From Pseudonocardia sp. MH-G8 (GTDB lineage Bacteria > Actinomycetota > Actinomycetes > Mycobacteriales > Pseudonocardiaceae), in contig NZ_NKYF01000001.1 in the NCBI RefSeq assembly GCF_002262885.1, positions 558,001 to 622,000 of the forward strand: a DNA stretch of 64,000 nucleotides, written 5' to 3'. The translations under genes and the position numbers were made by a program. This document shows, in pieces, positions 17,163-25,228 of the stretch. Below the pieces are notes generated by a model. The model had not been told where the DNA came from and searched no databases. It saw only the letters and a list, made by a program, of their open reading frames with translations. Within the stretch, counting starts at the first letter, position 1; each line of letters starts with the position of its first letter.

Positions 17163-18277
17163 GCCGGCACCTGCGCGTCCCGCTCAGGCAGACCGTAGAG
17201 CCGGCAGGCGTTCGCACCCATGATCTGGCGCCGCAGGTCGGCCGGGAACAGCTTCGGCGCCTGGCGCGGCGAGTCGAAGTCCCAGTGCGGGTAGTCGGAG
17301 GCGAACAGGATCCGCTCGCCCATCCCGACGTGGTCGAGCGCCACCGCGAGGTGCTGCCGGTCGTCCGGTTCCTCGATGGGCTGGGTGGTGAACCAGAAGT
17401 GCTCGCGGATGTACTCCGACGGCGGCTTGCGCAGGTGCGGCACGTCCTCGCGCAGCTGCGACCACGCGTCGTCCAGCGCCCACATCAGCGGACCTGCCCA
17501 CGCGATCCCGCCCTCGATGCAGATGACCCGCAACGACGGGAACTCCTCGAACACGCCCTCGCACAGCATGCTCATCACCAGCGATGCCATCGTGTTGGCG
17601 TTCCAGACGTGTTCTTCCAGGTAGAACGACGGCCAGCCCGCTCCGCGGTGCTGCTCCAGCCCGCCGGTGTGCGCCGCGATCGGCAGCCCGGCCTCCGCCG
17701 CGGCCGCGTAGATCGGCCAGTACCGGCGCACGCCGAAGCCCGACTCGCCCCCGGTGGACAGCAGGACCTGCACGAACCGCGGGTCGTCCGACCGCCTGCG
17801 GATCTCCTCGGCGGCGAGGTCGGGCGACTCCGCGGAGATCGCGATGGAGCTGCGCAACCGCGGCTCCGCGTCCAGCCACTCCTGCGCGAGCCACGAGTTC
17901 AGCGCCCCGCACAGGGCCGCCGCGTAGTGCGGCTGCTCGACGCCCCAGCTGTGCCCCTGCAGCGGGATGAGGATCCCGTGGTCGATCCCGAACTCGTCGA
18001 GCAGCTGGTCACGCGTCATCTGCAGGTCGCTGCCAGGAAAGCCGCCCTCGGGCCACGCGTCGAGCCGGAACCCGGAGTTGCGCACCCGCGGGTAGATCTC
18101 CGGCGGGCCCGGCACCCGGCTGCCGAACATCTCGAAGCGGCGCCGGTGCTGCGCGGACAGGCGCGGCAGGATGTCGCGCGGCAGCGCGTGGGGGTGGATG
18201 TCGCTGTCGACGATCGTGTAGCCGGTCCGGTCGGTCCTCGGCGCCGCGTCGGCGGGTGTCGGTAGCGTGCTGGTCAC
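17159..18277 (-). CDS. Amidohydrolase_2 family protein (paralogue)
   Basis: A 372-aa amidohydrolase_2 protein with start motif VDSDIHPHALPRDI (Asp-x-His-x-His), mid-barrel AAHTGGLEQHRG and terminal Asp in FASDYPHWDFDSP. The HFWFTTQP and LCEGVFEEFPSLRVICIEGG segments are typical of this family. It starts with GTG at 18277 with GAGGAGG 8-9 nt upstream and overlaps the Rieske stop by 4 nt. Compared with the neighbouring paralogue it keeps the more canonical metal site, so it is the better candidate for the catalytically competent copy. Confidence 0.83.
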   Translation of the reverse strand: MTSTLPTPADAAPRTDRTGYTIVDSDIHPHALPRDILPRLSAQHRRRFEMFGSRVPGPPEIYPRVRNSGFRLDAWPEGGFPGSDLQMTRDQLLDEFGIDHGILIPLQGHSWGVEQPHYAAALCGALNSWLAQEWLDAEPRLRSSIAISAESPDLAAEEIRRRSDDPRFVQVLLSTGGESGFGVRRYWPIYAAAAEAGLPIAAHTGGLEQHRGAGWPSFYLEEHVWNANTMASLVMSMLCEGVFEEFPSLRVICIEGGIAWAGPLMWALDDAWSQLREDVPHLRKPPSEYIREHFWFTTQPIEEPDDRQHLAVALDHVGMGERILFASDYPHWDFDSPRQAPKLFPADLRRQIMGANACRLYGLPERDAQVPA

Positions 18278-18756
18278 TGCGCACCTCCTCGAGCGGCCGG
18301 CACCGCTGCCGGCCGCGGATTCGTGTCGACCACGACGTAGGCGTCCTCGACGTGCACCGGGAACGTCTCCGCGACGTACGGGCCCGGCTGCCGGCCGCCC
18401 CGCGGCTCGGCGACGGGCGGCTCCTGCCCGCCCTCCACCGACACCGAATAGGTGCGGACGGACGGCTCGCCCGGGCCGAGGAACGACTGGCCGGTCGCGA
18501 GGTCGTACTCCCAGCCGTGCCAGGGGCAGGCCAGCAGCGCGTCCTCGCCGGCCGTCGTGTACTCGCCCGGCCCCTGCGAGGTGACCCAGGGCTTGGTGCG
18601 GCCGCGGCAGAGCGGCCCGCCCATGTGCGGGCAGTAGTTGTTGATCGCGTAGAAGTCGTCGCCGACCCGGAAGACGCCGATCGAACGCCGCCCGGCCTCC
18701 ACGATCCGTCGCTCACCGGGGCCGAACTCGTCGAGACGTGCCACCACGATCTTCAC
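18274..18756 (-). CDS. Rieske [2Fe-2S] protein
   Basis: A 160-aa small Rieske protein, first gene of the operon. Cluster ligands are the pair in NNYCPHMGGPLC and the pair in LACPWHGWEYD. The spacing between the two halves (about 32 residues) is longer than the usual 15-17 because of an insertion containing TKPWVTSQGPGEY. No ring-hydroxylating catalytic domain is attached, so it is a ferredoxin-like electron carrier or regulator. The GTG at 18756 is favoured because a TAGCGT box lies 8 nt upstream. Coupled amidohydrolases downstream suggest it feeds electrons to an oxygenase encoded elsewhere (inference). Confidence 0.82.
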   Translation of the reverse strand: MKIVVARLDEFGPGERRIVEAGRRSIGVFRVGDDFYAINNYCPHMGGPLCRGRTKPWVTSQGPGEYTTAGEDALLACPWHGWEYDLATGQSFLGPGEPSVRTYSVSVEGGQEPPVAEPRGGRQPGPYVAETFPVHVEDAYVVVDTNPRPAAVPAARGGAQ

Positions 18757-18764
18757 GAGCAGAA

Positions 18765-18770
18765 ACGCTA
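18765..18770 (-). promoter_or_regulatory. Candidate -10 box (leaderless) for Rieske operon
   Basis: TAGCGT on the minus strand, 8 nt before the GTG at 18756. It matches TANNNT and suggests a leaderless or near-leaderless transcript for the four-gene Rieske/amidohydrolase operon. Confidence 0.45.
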
Positions 18771-18841
18771 GGGACCCACGGTGGCGGGACGGAAACAGAA
18801 AGTGGGGATAGGAGGCATCGGCCCCGTCTATGCCCCGTCCG

Positions 18842-20125
18842 TCAGCGGGGGCTCGCCGCGCGCAGGAGCAGGTGCATGCCCGCGTCCGTGGCGCGCTCCC
18901 GGATGTCGGCGCGGCCGCCGGGCAGGCGCGGGTCCCGGGCGATGACCTGGCCGTCGCCCGTGGTGACGCAGAAGCAGACGTAGCCGACCGGCTTCGCGTC
19001 GGTGCCGCCCCCCGGACCTGCGACGCCGGTGATGCCGATGCCGACGTCGGCACCGAAGCGCTCCCTGGCCCCGTCGGCGAGGGCGCGGGCCACCTCCGGG
19101 GAGACGGCGCCGTGCGCCGCGATCAGCTCCGCGGGCACGCCGAGCAGGTCGGTCTTGGCGGCGTTCGAGTAGGCGACGACGCCACCCGAGACGTACGCCG
19201 AGGAACCGGCCCGGTCGACGAGCCGGGCGGCGAGCATCCCGCCCGTGCACGACTCCCCGGTGGCCACGGTCCAGCCGCGCTCGCCCAGCGCGGCGGCCAG
19301 CAGCTCGTCGGTGCTGGTGCCGTCGGCGCTGACCAGGTGCCGGGCGTGGCGGGCGGCCAGCTCGGCGTGCACCGCGTCGGCGACGGGCTCGGCGCCCGGC
19401 AGGGGGCGCAGGTCCACCTCCAGCTCGGAGCGGCGCAAGCAGGTGGTGATCTCGACGTCCGACACGTCGCGCTGCGCCTCGATCTCGCGCAGGGTGGCGG
19501 CGATCTCCGACTCGGGCAGCCCGAAGTAGCGCAGCGACCGGGCGCTCGCGGCGGGCACGGTGGCCAGCAGCTCCCGCACGGGCGCGGCCGCCAGCGCGGC
19601 GGGCCACATGCCCTGCAGCTCCCGCGGCGGGCCGGGCAGCACCACGACGAGCGGCCCGCCCGGGCGGGACACCACGAGGCCCGGCGCGGTGCCGACGGGG
19701 TCGAGGGCCTGGGCCCCGCGCGGCACCATCGCCTGCTTGCGGTTGGCCTCCTCCAGCGCGGGCCCGCCGAAACCGGTACGGGCGGCGAACCCGGCGAGGA
19801 TCCCCGCGATGCGCGCCTGCATCACCTCGTCGAGCACGAGGTCGACGCCGGCGAACTCGGCCACCACGGCCCCGGTGAGGTCGTCGGCGGTGGGGCCGAG
19901 CCCACCGCTGGTGACGACGAGCACGCAGCCGTCGTCGGCGGCCAGCGCCAAGGCGCGCGTGAGATCACCGGGCCGGTCCCCGACCAGCTGCACGTGCGCC
20001 ACCTCGAACCCGAGCGCGGCGAGCTCGCGAGACAGCCACGGCCCGTTGCGGTCGGAGATCGCCCCCGTCAACAACTCGCTCCCGGTGACGACGACGGCGG
20101 CGCGCGGCCGAACCCCAGCTCCCAC
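18842..20125 (-). CDS. cinA: CinA-family protein (nicotinamide-nucleotide amidase / ADP-ribose pyrophosphatase type)
   Basis: Full-length CinA of 427 aa. The N-terminal MoCF/MoaB-like domain (VVVTGSELLTGAISDRNGPWL, VTSGGLGPTADDLTG, VVLPGPPRELQGMW) is the COG1058 half. The C-terminal amidase domain carries ATGESCTGGMLAARLVDRAGSS with the catalytic Ser, and ITGVAGPGGGTDAKPVGYV. The family recycles pyridine nucleotides by deamidating NMN. The GTG at 20125 is 7 nt downstream of a TACGGT box, so it is probably leaderless. It is an ordinary housekeeping gene, not obviously linked to its neighbours. Confidence 0.92.
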   Translation of the reverse strand: MGAGVRPRAAVVVTGSELLTGAISDRNGPWLSRELAALGFEVAHVQLVGDRPGDLTRALALAADDGCVLVVTSGGLGPTADDLTGAVVAEFAGVDLVLDEVMQARIAGILAGFAARTGFGGPALEEANRKQAMVPRGAQALDPVGTAPGLVVSRPGGPLVVVLPGPPRELQGMWPAALAAAPVRELLATVPAASARSLRYFGLPESEIAATLREIEAQRDVSDVEITTCLRRSELEVDLRPLPGAEPVADAVHAELAARHARHLVSADGTSTDELLAAALGERGWTVATGESCTGGMLAARLVDRAGSSAYVSGGVVAYSNAAKTDLLGVPAELIAAHGAVSPEVARALADGARERFGADVGIGITGVAGPGGGTDAKPVGYVCFCVTTGDGQVIARDPRLPGGRADIRERATDAGMHLLLRAASPR

Positions 20126-20132
20126 GGGCCAG

Positions 20133-20138
20133 ACCGTA
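20133..20138 (-). promoter_or_regulatory. Candidate -10 box (leaderless) for cinA
   Basis: TACGGT on the minus strand, 7 nt before the cinA GTG. It matches the TANNNT pattern of leaderless actinobacterial promoters. Confidence 0.5.
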
Positions 20139-20555
20139 CGGGATCGCCGACGCCCGCCTGCCGATCACCGGAACACCATGTGCGGTGGCCACGGACGTCC
20201 ACCGGTTCACACACCGGCCGGTCCGCGACCACCCCGCCCTTCTCCGCGCACCCGTCGACGGGGTGCGTGCGCACGCCTCGACCCGGCTCCCCGCCGCCGC
20301 TCCTCGCCGTGTCCCTGCCTCGTAGGCCGGGTTGCGGTGGGCGCGCCGTTCCCGGCTCGAGGCTTCCTGCTCCACCCCATAGCTGGGTCTCACGCGCAGT
20401 GGGTCCGACGCCGAGCCCGCCCGCCGCGCCGAGGGTGGCCGGTTTGGGTACGAGCCACGAATATCGTGGTCGTTCGGGCAAACGGCCTTGATCAGCAGAC
20501 CAGGGCTGAGCCGCACCGGAGCGCGTTGCCGAGTCGGGGCCCGCGGACGCGTGAT

Positions 20556-20622
20556 GGTGATCGCTGCGAGAAGTACCTGACGTCGCCGCGACAGCACCCA
20601 CGCACTTCTCGCACCGATCACC
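20556..20622. repeat. Long inverted repeat centred on GCGAGAAGT
   Basis: Left arm 20556-20576 begins GGTGATCG and contains TGCGAGAAGT. The right arm, 20602-20622, is its reverse complement with 2 mismatches in 21 nt. The spacer is 25 nt. The single strand could fold into a long hairpin. The arm core recurs at about 20902 and 21042. Confidence 0.75.
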
Positions 20623-20901
20623 CGGCCCTGATCACTCCGACCCGTACGCCACCGTCGCCGCCCCCGCACCCAGGTACTGATCGGATCGATCACCGCGGAC
20701 CGTGCCCGTGCCAGCGGCGGTCTCCGGTGCGTACCTGGCCCTGCAGCGGCAATTCCGGTCGGTCGAGGGCGGATACCTGCTGGAACGCCAGATCGGCGAG
20801 CCATCTGCTCCGCAAGGCCCGGGCGCCCGCCCCCTCCGATCCGGCGACACCCTCGCAACCGACTCGATCTGACGCTCTTGGCGATCAGGACGGCGAGCAG
20901 C

Positions 20902-20921
20902 GTGCGAGAAGTACGTGAGCG
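20902..20921. repeat. Further copy of GCGAGAAGTAC motif
   Basis: GTGCGAGAAGTACGTGAGCG, a direct-orientation copy of the left arm of the inverted repeat at 20556, extended by GTGAGCG on its right. Confidence 0.65.
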
Positions 20922-21041
20922 ACGCACACCGCCCGACGCCTGATCGAGGCCGGCGCGTGGTCACCGCACATGATCTGTCCGAGGAGCACACCAGGGCGAC
21001 GCGGACGACGCTGGTGTGCGACTCGTCGCGATCATCGAGCC

Positions 21042-21067
21042 GTGATCAGCGCGAGAAGCACGTCAGC
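21042..21067. repeat. Further degenerate copy of GCGAGAAGTAC motif
   Basis: Starts GTGATCAG and continues GCGAGAAGCACGTCAGCGC. It matches the GTGATCG/GCGAGAAGTAC/GTGA order of the other copies with a few substitutions. Confidence 0.6.
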
Positions 21068-21215
21068 GCGGGGGTCACCACCATGGCGCGCCGCTCGGGA
21101 CGATCAGCGCCGGGCCGGCCGTCGCCCGTGCCGCCGTGAGCGGTCCGAGGCGTGCGTCAGCACGGTCGTGACGACCGTGCTGCGCGGCTCGCAGCGATCG
21201 CGGCGGCCGATGGGG

Positions 21216-22184
21216 TCAGGCTGCCACCGCGGCGAGTGCCGACTCCGCCGACTCGTCGCCGATCCGGACGGCGTCGCCGACGCGGACGGGGTCGACGCAC
21301 AGGGCGCCCATCCCGGCCGAACGGGCGGGGCCGATCGCGGCGAGGTGACCGGGCCCGCGGCCGGGGTGCGCGGCATCGGTGACCAGTCGCAGGTCGCTGC
21401 CGTAGCGCCGCGAACCCTGCGCGAGGCTGCCGAGCCCGGGAACGAGCCGGTCGAGCGTGCGGGCCCACAGCGACAGGCCCGCGTCGGCGTCGGGGTGCAG
21501 GTCGTCGGCGCCCCGGCACAGGAGCACGAGCACGTGTGTGGCGCCGCCGCGCAGGGCGCGGGCCATGGCGAGCGGCTCGGCGACCGATCCGTCGACCCAG
21601 CGCCTGCCCCCGTAGGCGACCGGCGGGCCGGACAGCAGGGGGATGGCCGCGCTGGCCCGCAGCGCACGCTCCCAGTCGGCGACGCTCGTCATCCCCTCGA
21701 GGGTGTGGGCCGTCAGGTCCGCGGTGTCGGTGGCCACCAGGCGCAGCGGCGCGGGGGTGCGACCCAGCTGGTGCCAGGCGAGCGGCTTGCGGTCACCGAG
21801 CACGTCGTGGACGAGGTGGTCCAGCGCCACCACCGGACGTCGCGTGCCGAGCCTGCGCATGTTGATGAAGACCTCGGTGCTGAGGTCCTCGGGGTAGCTG
21901 GCGGCGCAGGCGGCGGCGTCACCGGTGAGGAACGCGGCACCGCTGAATCCCCCGGAGGACGCCCCGTAGACCTCGTCGAAGGCCGGGACGAGGCCGGCCC
22001 GATCGAGCGCCCGCAACATCCCCGCGACGTACGCGCCCCGCATCCCGCCGCCGCCGATGACCAGCGCAACCCGGTGGGCGTCGGTGCGGGCGCCCGGTTC
22101 CGTGCCGGCCGCGCGCCGGTCCTGCAGGACGCCGAGAACCTCTCGGTCGCCGTGCAGGAAGGAAGCGGGGGACACCGTTGGCAC
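21216..22184 (-). CDS. Patatin-like phospholipase
   Basis: A 322-aa patatin-family acyl hydrolase. The oxyanion glycine run is VIGGGGMRGAYVAGML, the nucleophile Ser sits in GASSGG (G-x-S-x-G), and the catalytic Asp is in WVDGSVAEPL (DG[S/G]). No signal peptide is visible, so it is probably cytosolic and acts on membrane-derived lipids. The GTG at 22184 is placed exactly 6 nt after a TACGCT box, giving a leaderless start that matches the expected N-terminus. It is divergent from the GT2 gene. Confidence 0.88.
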   Translation of the reverse strand: MPTVSPASFLHGDREVLGVLQDRRAAGTEPGARTDAHRVALVIGGGGMRGAYVAGMLRALDRAGLVPAFDEVYGASSGGFSGAAFLTGDAAACAASYPEDLSTEVFINMRRLGTRRPVVALDHLVHDVLGDRKPLAWHQLGRTPAPLRLVATDTADLTAHTLEGMTSVADWERALRASAAIPLLSGPPVAYGGRRWVDGSVAEPLAMARALRGGATHVLVLLCRGADDLHPDADAGLSLWARTLDRLVPGLGSLAQGSRRYGSDLRLVTDAAHPGRGPGHLAAIGPARSAGMGALCVDPVRVGDAVRIGDESAESALAAVAA

Positions 22185-22190
22185 CCGTAG

Positions 22191-22196
22191 AGCGTA
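22191..22196 (-). promoter_or_regulatory. Candidate -10 box (leaderless) for patatin gene
   Basis: TACGCT on the minus strand with a 6-nt spacer to the GTG at 22184. The plus-strand neighbourhood also holds GTAAC...GTTAC half-sites around 22195-22213. Confidence 0.5.
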
Positions 22197-22320
22197 ACGG
22201 GAGGTGACGGTTACCCCGTTCGGGAGCCGCTCTCAGGGTCGCCACAGACGCTCGGCAGGTCGACCGGGTCGCCCCGTCGACGATCCGGACGAAACGGACA
22301 CAGATCGCGCCGGCACGACA

Positions 22321-22326
22321 TACGGT
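22321..22326 (+). promoter_or_regulatory. Candidate -10 box upstream of GT2 gene
   Basis: TACGGT. Initiation just downstream would exclude the in-frame GTG at 22204 as the translation start and leave the TTG at 22378 with its AGAAAGG ribosome site. Confidence 0.4.
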
Positions 22327-22377
22327 GGGTCTCGACGGACCTCCGCGAACAGCGGCCCCCCGCGAGAAAGGCCCCGG

Positions 22378-23643
22378 TTGTCGCCCTGGATCGCTCCTCC
22401 CGCACCCACCTGGGTCGGCGAGCTCGACCGACACGAGCCGGTCGCGCCCATCATCGTCGACCGGCGCTTCGGCGCCGCCCGCCTCCTGGTCACCGCAGGC
22501 GGCACGCCCATCGGCAGCCTCGAGCTCCCCCTCGTCGACGGGCGCGCGCGAGCCGCCACGGTCCGCCACGCCCTCGATTCCCAGTTGGGTGACGTGCCCG
22601 AGCCGGCCGCACCGCCCGCGGCGTTCGACGCCGTGACGGTGGTGGTGGCCACCCGCGGCCGGCCCGAGAGCGTCGCCCGCTGCGTCCGCGCCCTGCTCGA
22701 CGGCGACCACCCGGACGTCACGGTGCTCGTCGTCGACAACGACCCGGTCGACGACCGCACGGCCGAGGTCGTGCGCGGCTTCGGCGACCCGCGCGTGCGC
22801 TACGTCCACGAACCGCGCCGCGGCGCCTCCGTGGGACGCAACCGCGGCCTGCAGGAGGCCGACACCGACATCGTGGCGTTCACCGACGACGACACCGAGC
22901 CCGACCGCGCCTGGGCCGTGCGCATCGCCGGAGCGTTCGCCGCCGATCCCGACGTGGCCTGCGTGAGCGGTCCGGTGCTCGCCGCCCGTCTCGCCACCGC
23001 CGAGGAACTTGCCGCTGACAGCGCTCTGGCCTGGAACAAGGGCTTCGAACGCCGCCGGTTCTCCCTCGCCGAGCCCCCTGACGACTCCCCGATCTTCCCG
23101 TTCTCCCCCGGGCTGTTCGGCATCGGCGCCAACCTGGCGGTCCGCACCGACGTCGCACGCAGCGTCGGCGGGTTCGACGAGGCGCTCGGCCCGGGTTCAC
23201 CCACCCACGGCGGCGAGGACTGCGAGTTCCTCGTGCGCCTCGTGCTCGCCGACCAGGTGCTGGCCTACGAGCCGAGCGCATGGGTGCGCCACCACCACCG
23301 GCCCGGACCGGATGCGCTGCGCGAGCAGCTGCACGGGTACGCCATCGGACTCGGTGGCTTCCTGACGAAGATCGCCCTGGACCGGCGGGCGCGCGCGGCC
23401 GCGCTCCGCAGGCTGCCCGCTGCGGTGGCCCAGCTGCGGCGCATCTCCGCACGGGAAAGCGGTGCGGGCGACGGCATGCCCGCCGGCACCAGCCGCAACC
23501 GGCTGCACGGGCTGGCCCGCGGGCCGCTGGCCTACCTGCGCAGCCGGCGCGCCGCGCGTCGCGCCGGCGGCCGGGTGCCGCCGCTCGTGGCGGACCCCCC
23601 GCCCGCGTCGTCCGGATCGCGGTCGCTCGCCCTCGTGGGTTGA
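22378..23643 (+). CDS. Family 2 glycosyltransferase
   Basis: GT-A fold glycosyltransferase of about 421 aa. After an about 85-residue N-terminal extension come VTVVVATRGRPESVARCVRAL, the nucleotide-binding VLVVDNDPVDD, GRNRGLQEADTDIVAFTDDDTEPD containing the metal-binding acidic motif, and a GGEDCEFLVRLV acceptor-loop motif. No transmembrane helices are seen, so it is a soluble sugar transferase rather than a processive synthase. The TTG start at 22378 follows AGAAAGG; an upstream GTG at 22204 is in frame but encodes low-complexity sequence. It may contribute to a cell-surface glycan with the polysaccharide locus 600 bp downstream (inference). Confidence 0.82.
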   Translation: MSPWIAPPAPTWVGELDRHEPVAPIIVDRRFGAARLLVTAGGTPIGSLELPLVDGRARAATVRHALDSQLGDVPEPAAPPAAFDAVTVVVATRGRPESVARCVRALLDGDHPDVTVLVVDNDPVDDRTAEVVRGFGDPRVRYVHEPRRGASVGRNRGLQEADTDIVAFTDDDTEPDRAWAVRIAGAFAADPDVACVSGPVLAARLATAEELAADSALAWNKGFERRRFSLAEPPDDSPIFPFSPGLFGIGANLAVRTDVARSVGGFDEALGPGSPTHGGEDCEFLVRLVLADQVLAYEPSAWVRHHHRPGPDALREQLHGYAIGLGGFLTKIALDRRARAAALRRLPAAVAQLRRISARESGAGDGMPAGTSRNRLHGLARGPLAYLRSRRAARRAGGRVPPLVADPPPASSGSRSLALVG

Positions 23644-24217
23644 GCACGCGGACCCCGTGCCATGGCACGCACGGTGAGCCGCCGCACGCCGGTGGGAGGG
23701 GGCGATCCGCCCCACACGTGGGTCCCCCAGGAGCTCCTCGGCATGGAACACTCCGGGTGATCACTGCCCGTAGACCCGAGGAAGGGTCAAACGCGTAGCA
23801 CCCCCTTCCGGTTGCGCGACGTGCGGTTCTGCGCGATGAGCGGTCACCCGCCCGCGCCGATGATCACCCCTTGACGGCCAGCGGTGGAATGGCAACGGCG
23901 AGCGGTCGACCGCGGGAAGTTACTGTTATTCACCGATGCGAGCGCAAATTCGTCCGAGCGGGTGAATCCAGTCGTGACGGAGGCCACAGCATTCCGTTAC
24001 CAAGCGCTGCGGTACCGCAGGTCAGGTCACCCCACCGGATGACGTGACCTTCTTGTACCTGGCCAGCGACCTGGGGAAACCTCCGACGGCTCCCTGTAAC
24101 GCGACCTCCACTCGTCACGATGGGTGACGTGAGACCTGCGAGATGGTGGAACGGAAGGCTGCGAAACCATCTCAGCGAGGCGATCGGACCGATCGTCATG
24201 AATTGGAGGGGCATTCC
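23644..24217. promoter_or_regulatory. 574-bp upstream region of polysaccharide operon A
   Basis: No gene. It is less GC-rich than its surroundings near 23915-23960. Visible elements are the perfect palindrome GCGGTCGACCGC (23902-23913), a TACTGT box (23921-23926), a CGTCAC/GTGACG inverted pair with 5-nt spacer (24113-24129), and a possible leader hairpin GAGATGGT (24140-24147)/ACCATCTC (24166-24173). GGAGGG at 24205-24210 is the ribosome site for the first gene. The ACCATCTC half is shared with the upstream region of operon B (31610-31617). Confidence 0.5.
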
Positions 24218-25228
24218 ATGCAGTCGTCGAGGATCTTCATCGTCGGTTCCGGAGTCGTCGGGGCGGCGACCGGTGAGGGGTTCCTGAAGGCCGGGCACAA
24301 GGTGACGTTCATCGACGTCGCCCCCGCCCGCATCGCCGAACTCACCACCCGCGGGTTCGACGTCCGCACCGAGATCGACCTGTCCGGCGAGCCGGAGTCG
24401 CTGATCTTCCTCACCCTGCCCACCCCGCACGAGGGCCACCGCTACGACCTCACCGCCTTCGAGGCCGGCACCACCAGCGTGGGCAAGGCACTGGCCGGCT
24501 CCGCCACCCGCCACACCGTCATCGTGCGCTCCACCGTGCCCCCGGGCACCACCGAGGGCCTGGTCAAGGACACCCTCGAGAAGCACTCCGGCATGACCGC
24601 GAACGAAGGCTTCGGCCTGGCCTCCAACCCGGAGTTCCTGCGCGCCGTCTCCGCCGCCGAGGACTTCGCCAACCCGTGGATGACCATCGTCGCCGGGCGC
24701 GACCCGCAGACCGTCGAGCGCCTGCGCGACCTGCTCTCCCCCTTCGGCGGCGAGCTGCGCACCTTCACCAACCCCGCCGAGGCGGAGTTCATCAAGGCCG
24801 CGCACAACATCTACAACGCCACCAAGATCAGCTTCTGGAACGAGATGTGGCTCGTCGCCCAGAAGATGGGCGTGGACCTCGACCCGATCGCCGCCACCGT
24901 GGCCCGCTCGGCGGAGGGTTCGATCAACCCCCAGTACGGCATCCGCGGCGGTGCCCCCTACGGCGGCGTCTGCCTCCCCAAGGACACCACCGGCTTCCTC
25001 GGCTTCGCCGACACCATCGGCGTCGACATGCCGCTGCTCACCGCGGTCGTCGAGACCAACGACCGCCTCGCCGCCATCGTCTCCGACGAGGTCGACACCG
25101 CCAGCCACGCCGCCAGCCACGCACAGCTGCGCGAGAGCGCCGCCACCGCCACCACCGGTACCGCGGCCACCGACCCGGCCGACGAGGCCGTCGCGGCGAG
25201 CGGACGGCAGCAGCACGAGCCGGCATGA
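24218..25228 (+). CDS. Nucleotide-sugar 6-dehydrogenase (UDP-glucose/GDP-mannose type), C-terminally short
   Basis: NAD-dependent four-electron oxidation of a nucleotide sugar to its uronate, feeding the adjacent synthase. The 336-aa protein has the Rossmann start IFIVGSGVVGAATGEGFL, substrate-domain VRSTVPPGTTEG and SNPEFLRAVSA, the central helix with KAAHNIYNATKISFWNEM, and the catalytic Cys252 in GGVCLPKDT. Usual enzymes have about 390-450 aa; the C-terminal UDP-binding Rossmann domain is absent and replaced by an Ala/Thr-rich tail. Substrate (UDP-Glc or GDP-Man) cannot be decided from motifs; the hyaluronan-synthase-like partner favours UDP-Glc. Its stop overlaps the synthase ATG. It is the paralogue of 31668-32639. 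Confidence 0.85.
   Translation: MQSSRIFIVGSGVVGAATGEGFLKAGHKVTFIDVAPARIAELTTRGFDVRTEIDLSGEPESLIFLTLPTPHEGHRYDLTAFEAGTTSVGKALAGSATRHTVIVRSTVPPGTTEGLVKDTLEKHSGMTANEGFGLASNPEFLRAVSAAEDFANPWMTIVAGRDPQTVERLRDLLSPFGGELRTFTNPAEAEFIKAAHNIYNATKISFWNEMWLVAQKMGVDLDPIAATVARSAEGSINPQYGIRGGAPYGGVCLPKDTTGFLGFADTIGVDMPLLTAVVETNDRLAAIVSDEVDTASHAASHAQLRESAATATTGTAATDPADEAVAASGRQQHEPA

Larger units (their letters stand above)
20126..21215. other. 1.1-kb gap without a convincing gene; repeat-bearing
   Basis: No frame here has a plausible start, codon bias and length together, although several low-quality open frames cross it. The right part (about 20540-21070) contains repeated copies of a GCGAGAAGTAC-centred motif in both orientations and many GATC-containing stretches, listed separately. 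It separates cinA and the patatin gene, both transcribed leftward; the patatin stop is at 21216. It may be a decayed region or the host of a small non-coding element. Confidence 0.6.

Noticed and set aside
22204..22377. GTG at 22204 as start of the GT2 gene
   Set aside because: A candidate -10 box at 22321 and a ribosome site before the TTG at 22378 place the start downstream; the extra residues are low complexity.
23940..24060. c-di-AMP (ydaO-type) riboswitch before operon A, suggested by GGGTGAATCC at about 23960
   Set aside because: The other conserved blocks of that riboswitch are not present downstream and the expected pairings could not be drawn.
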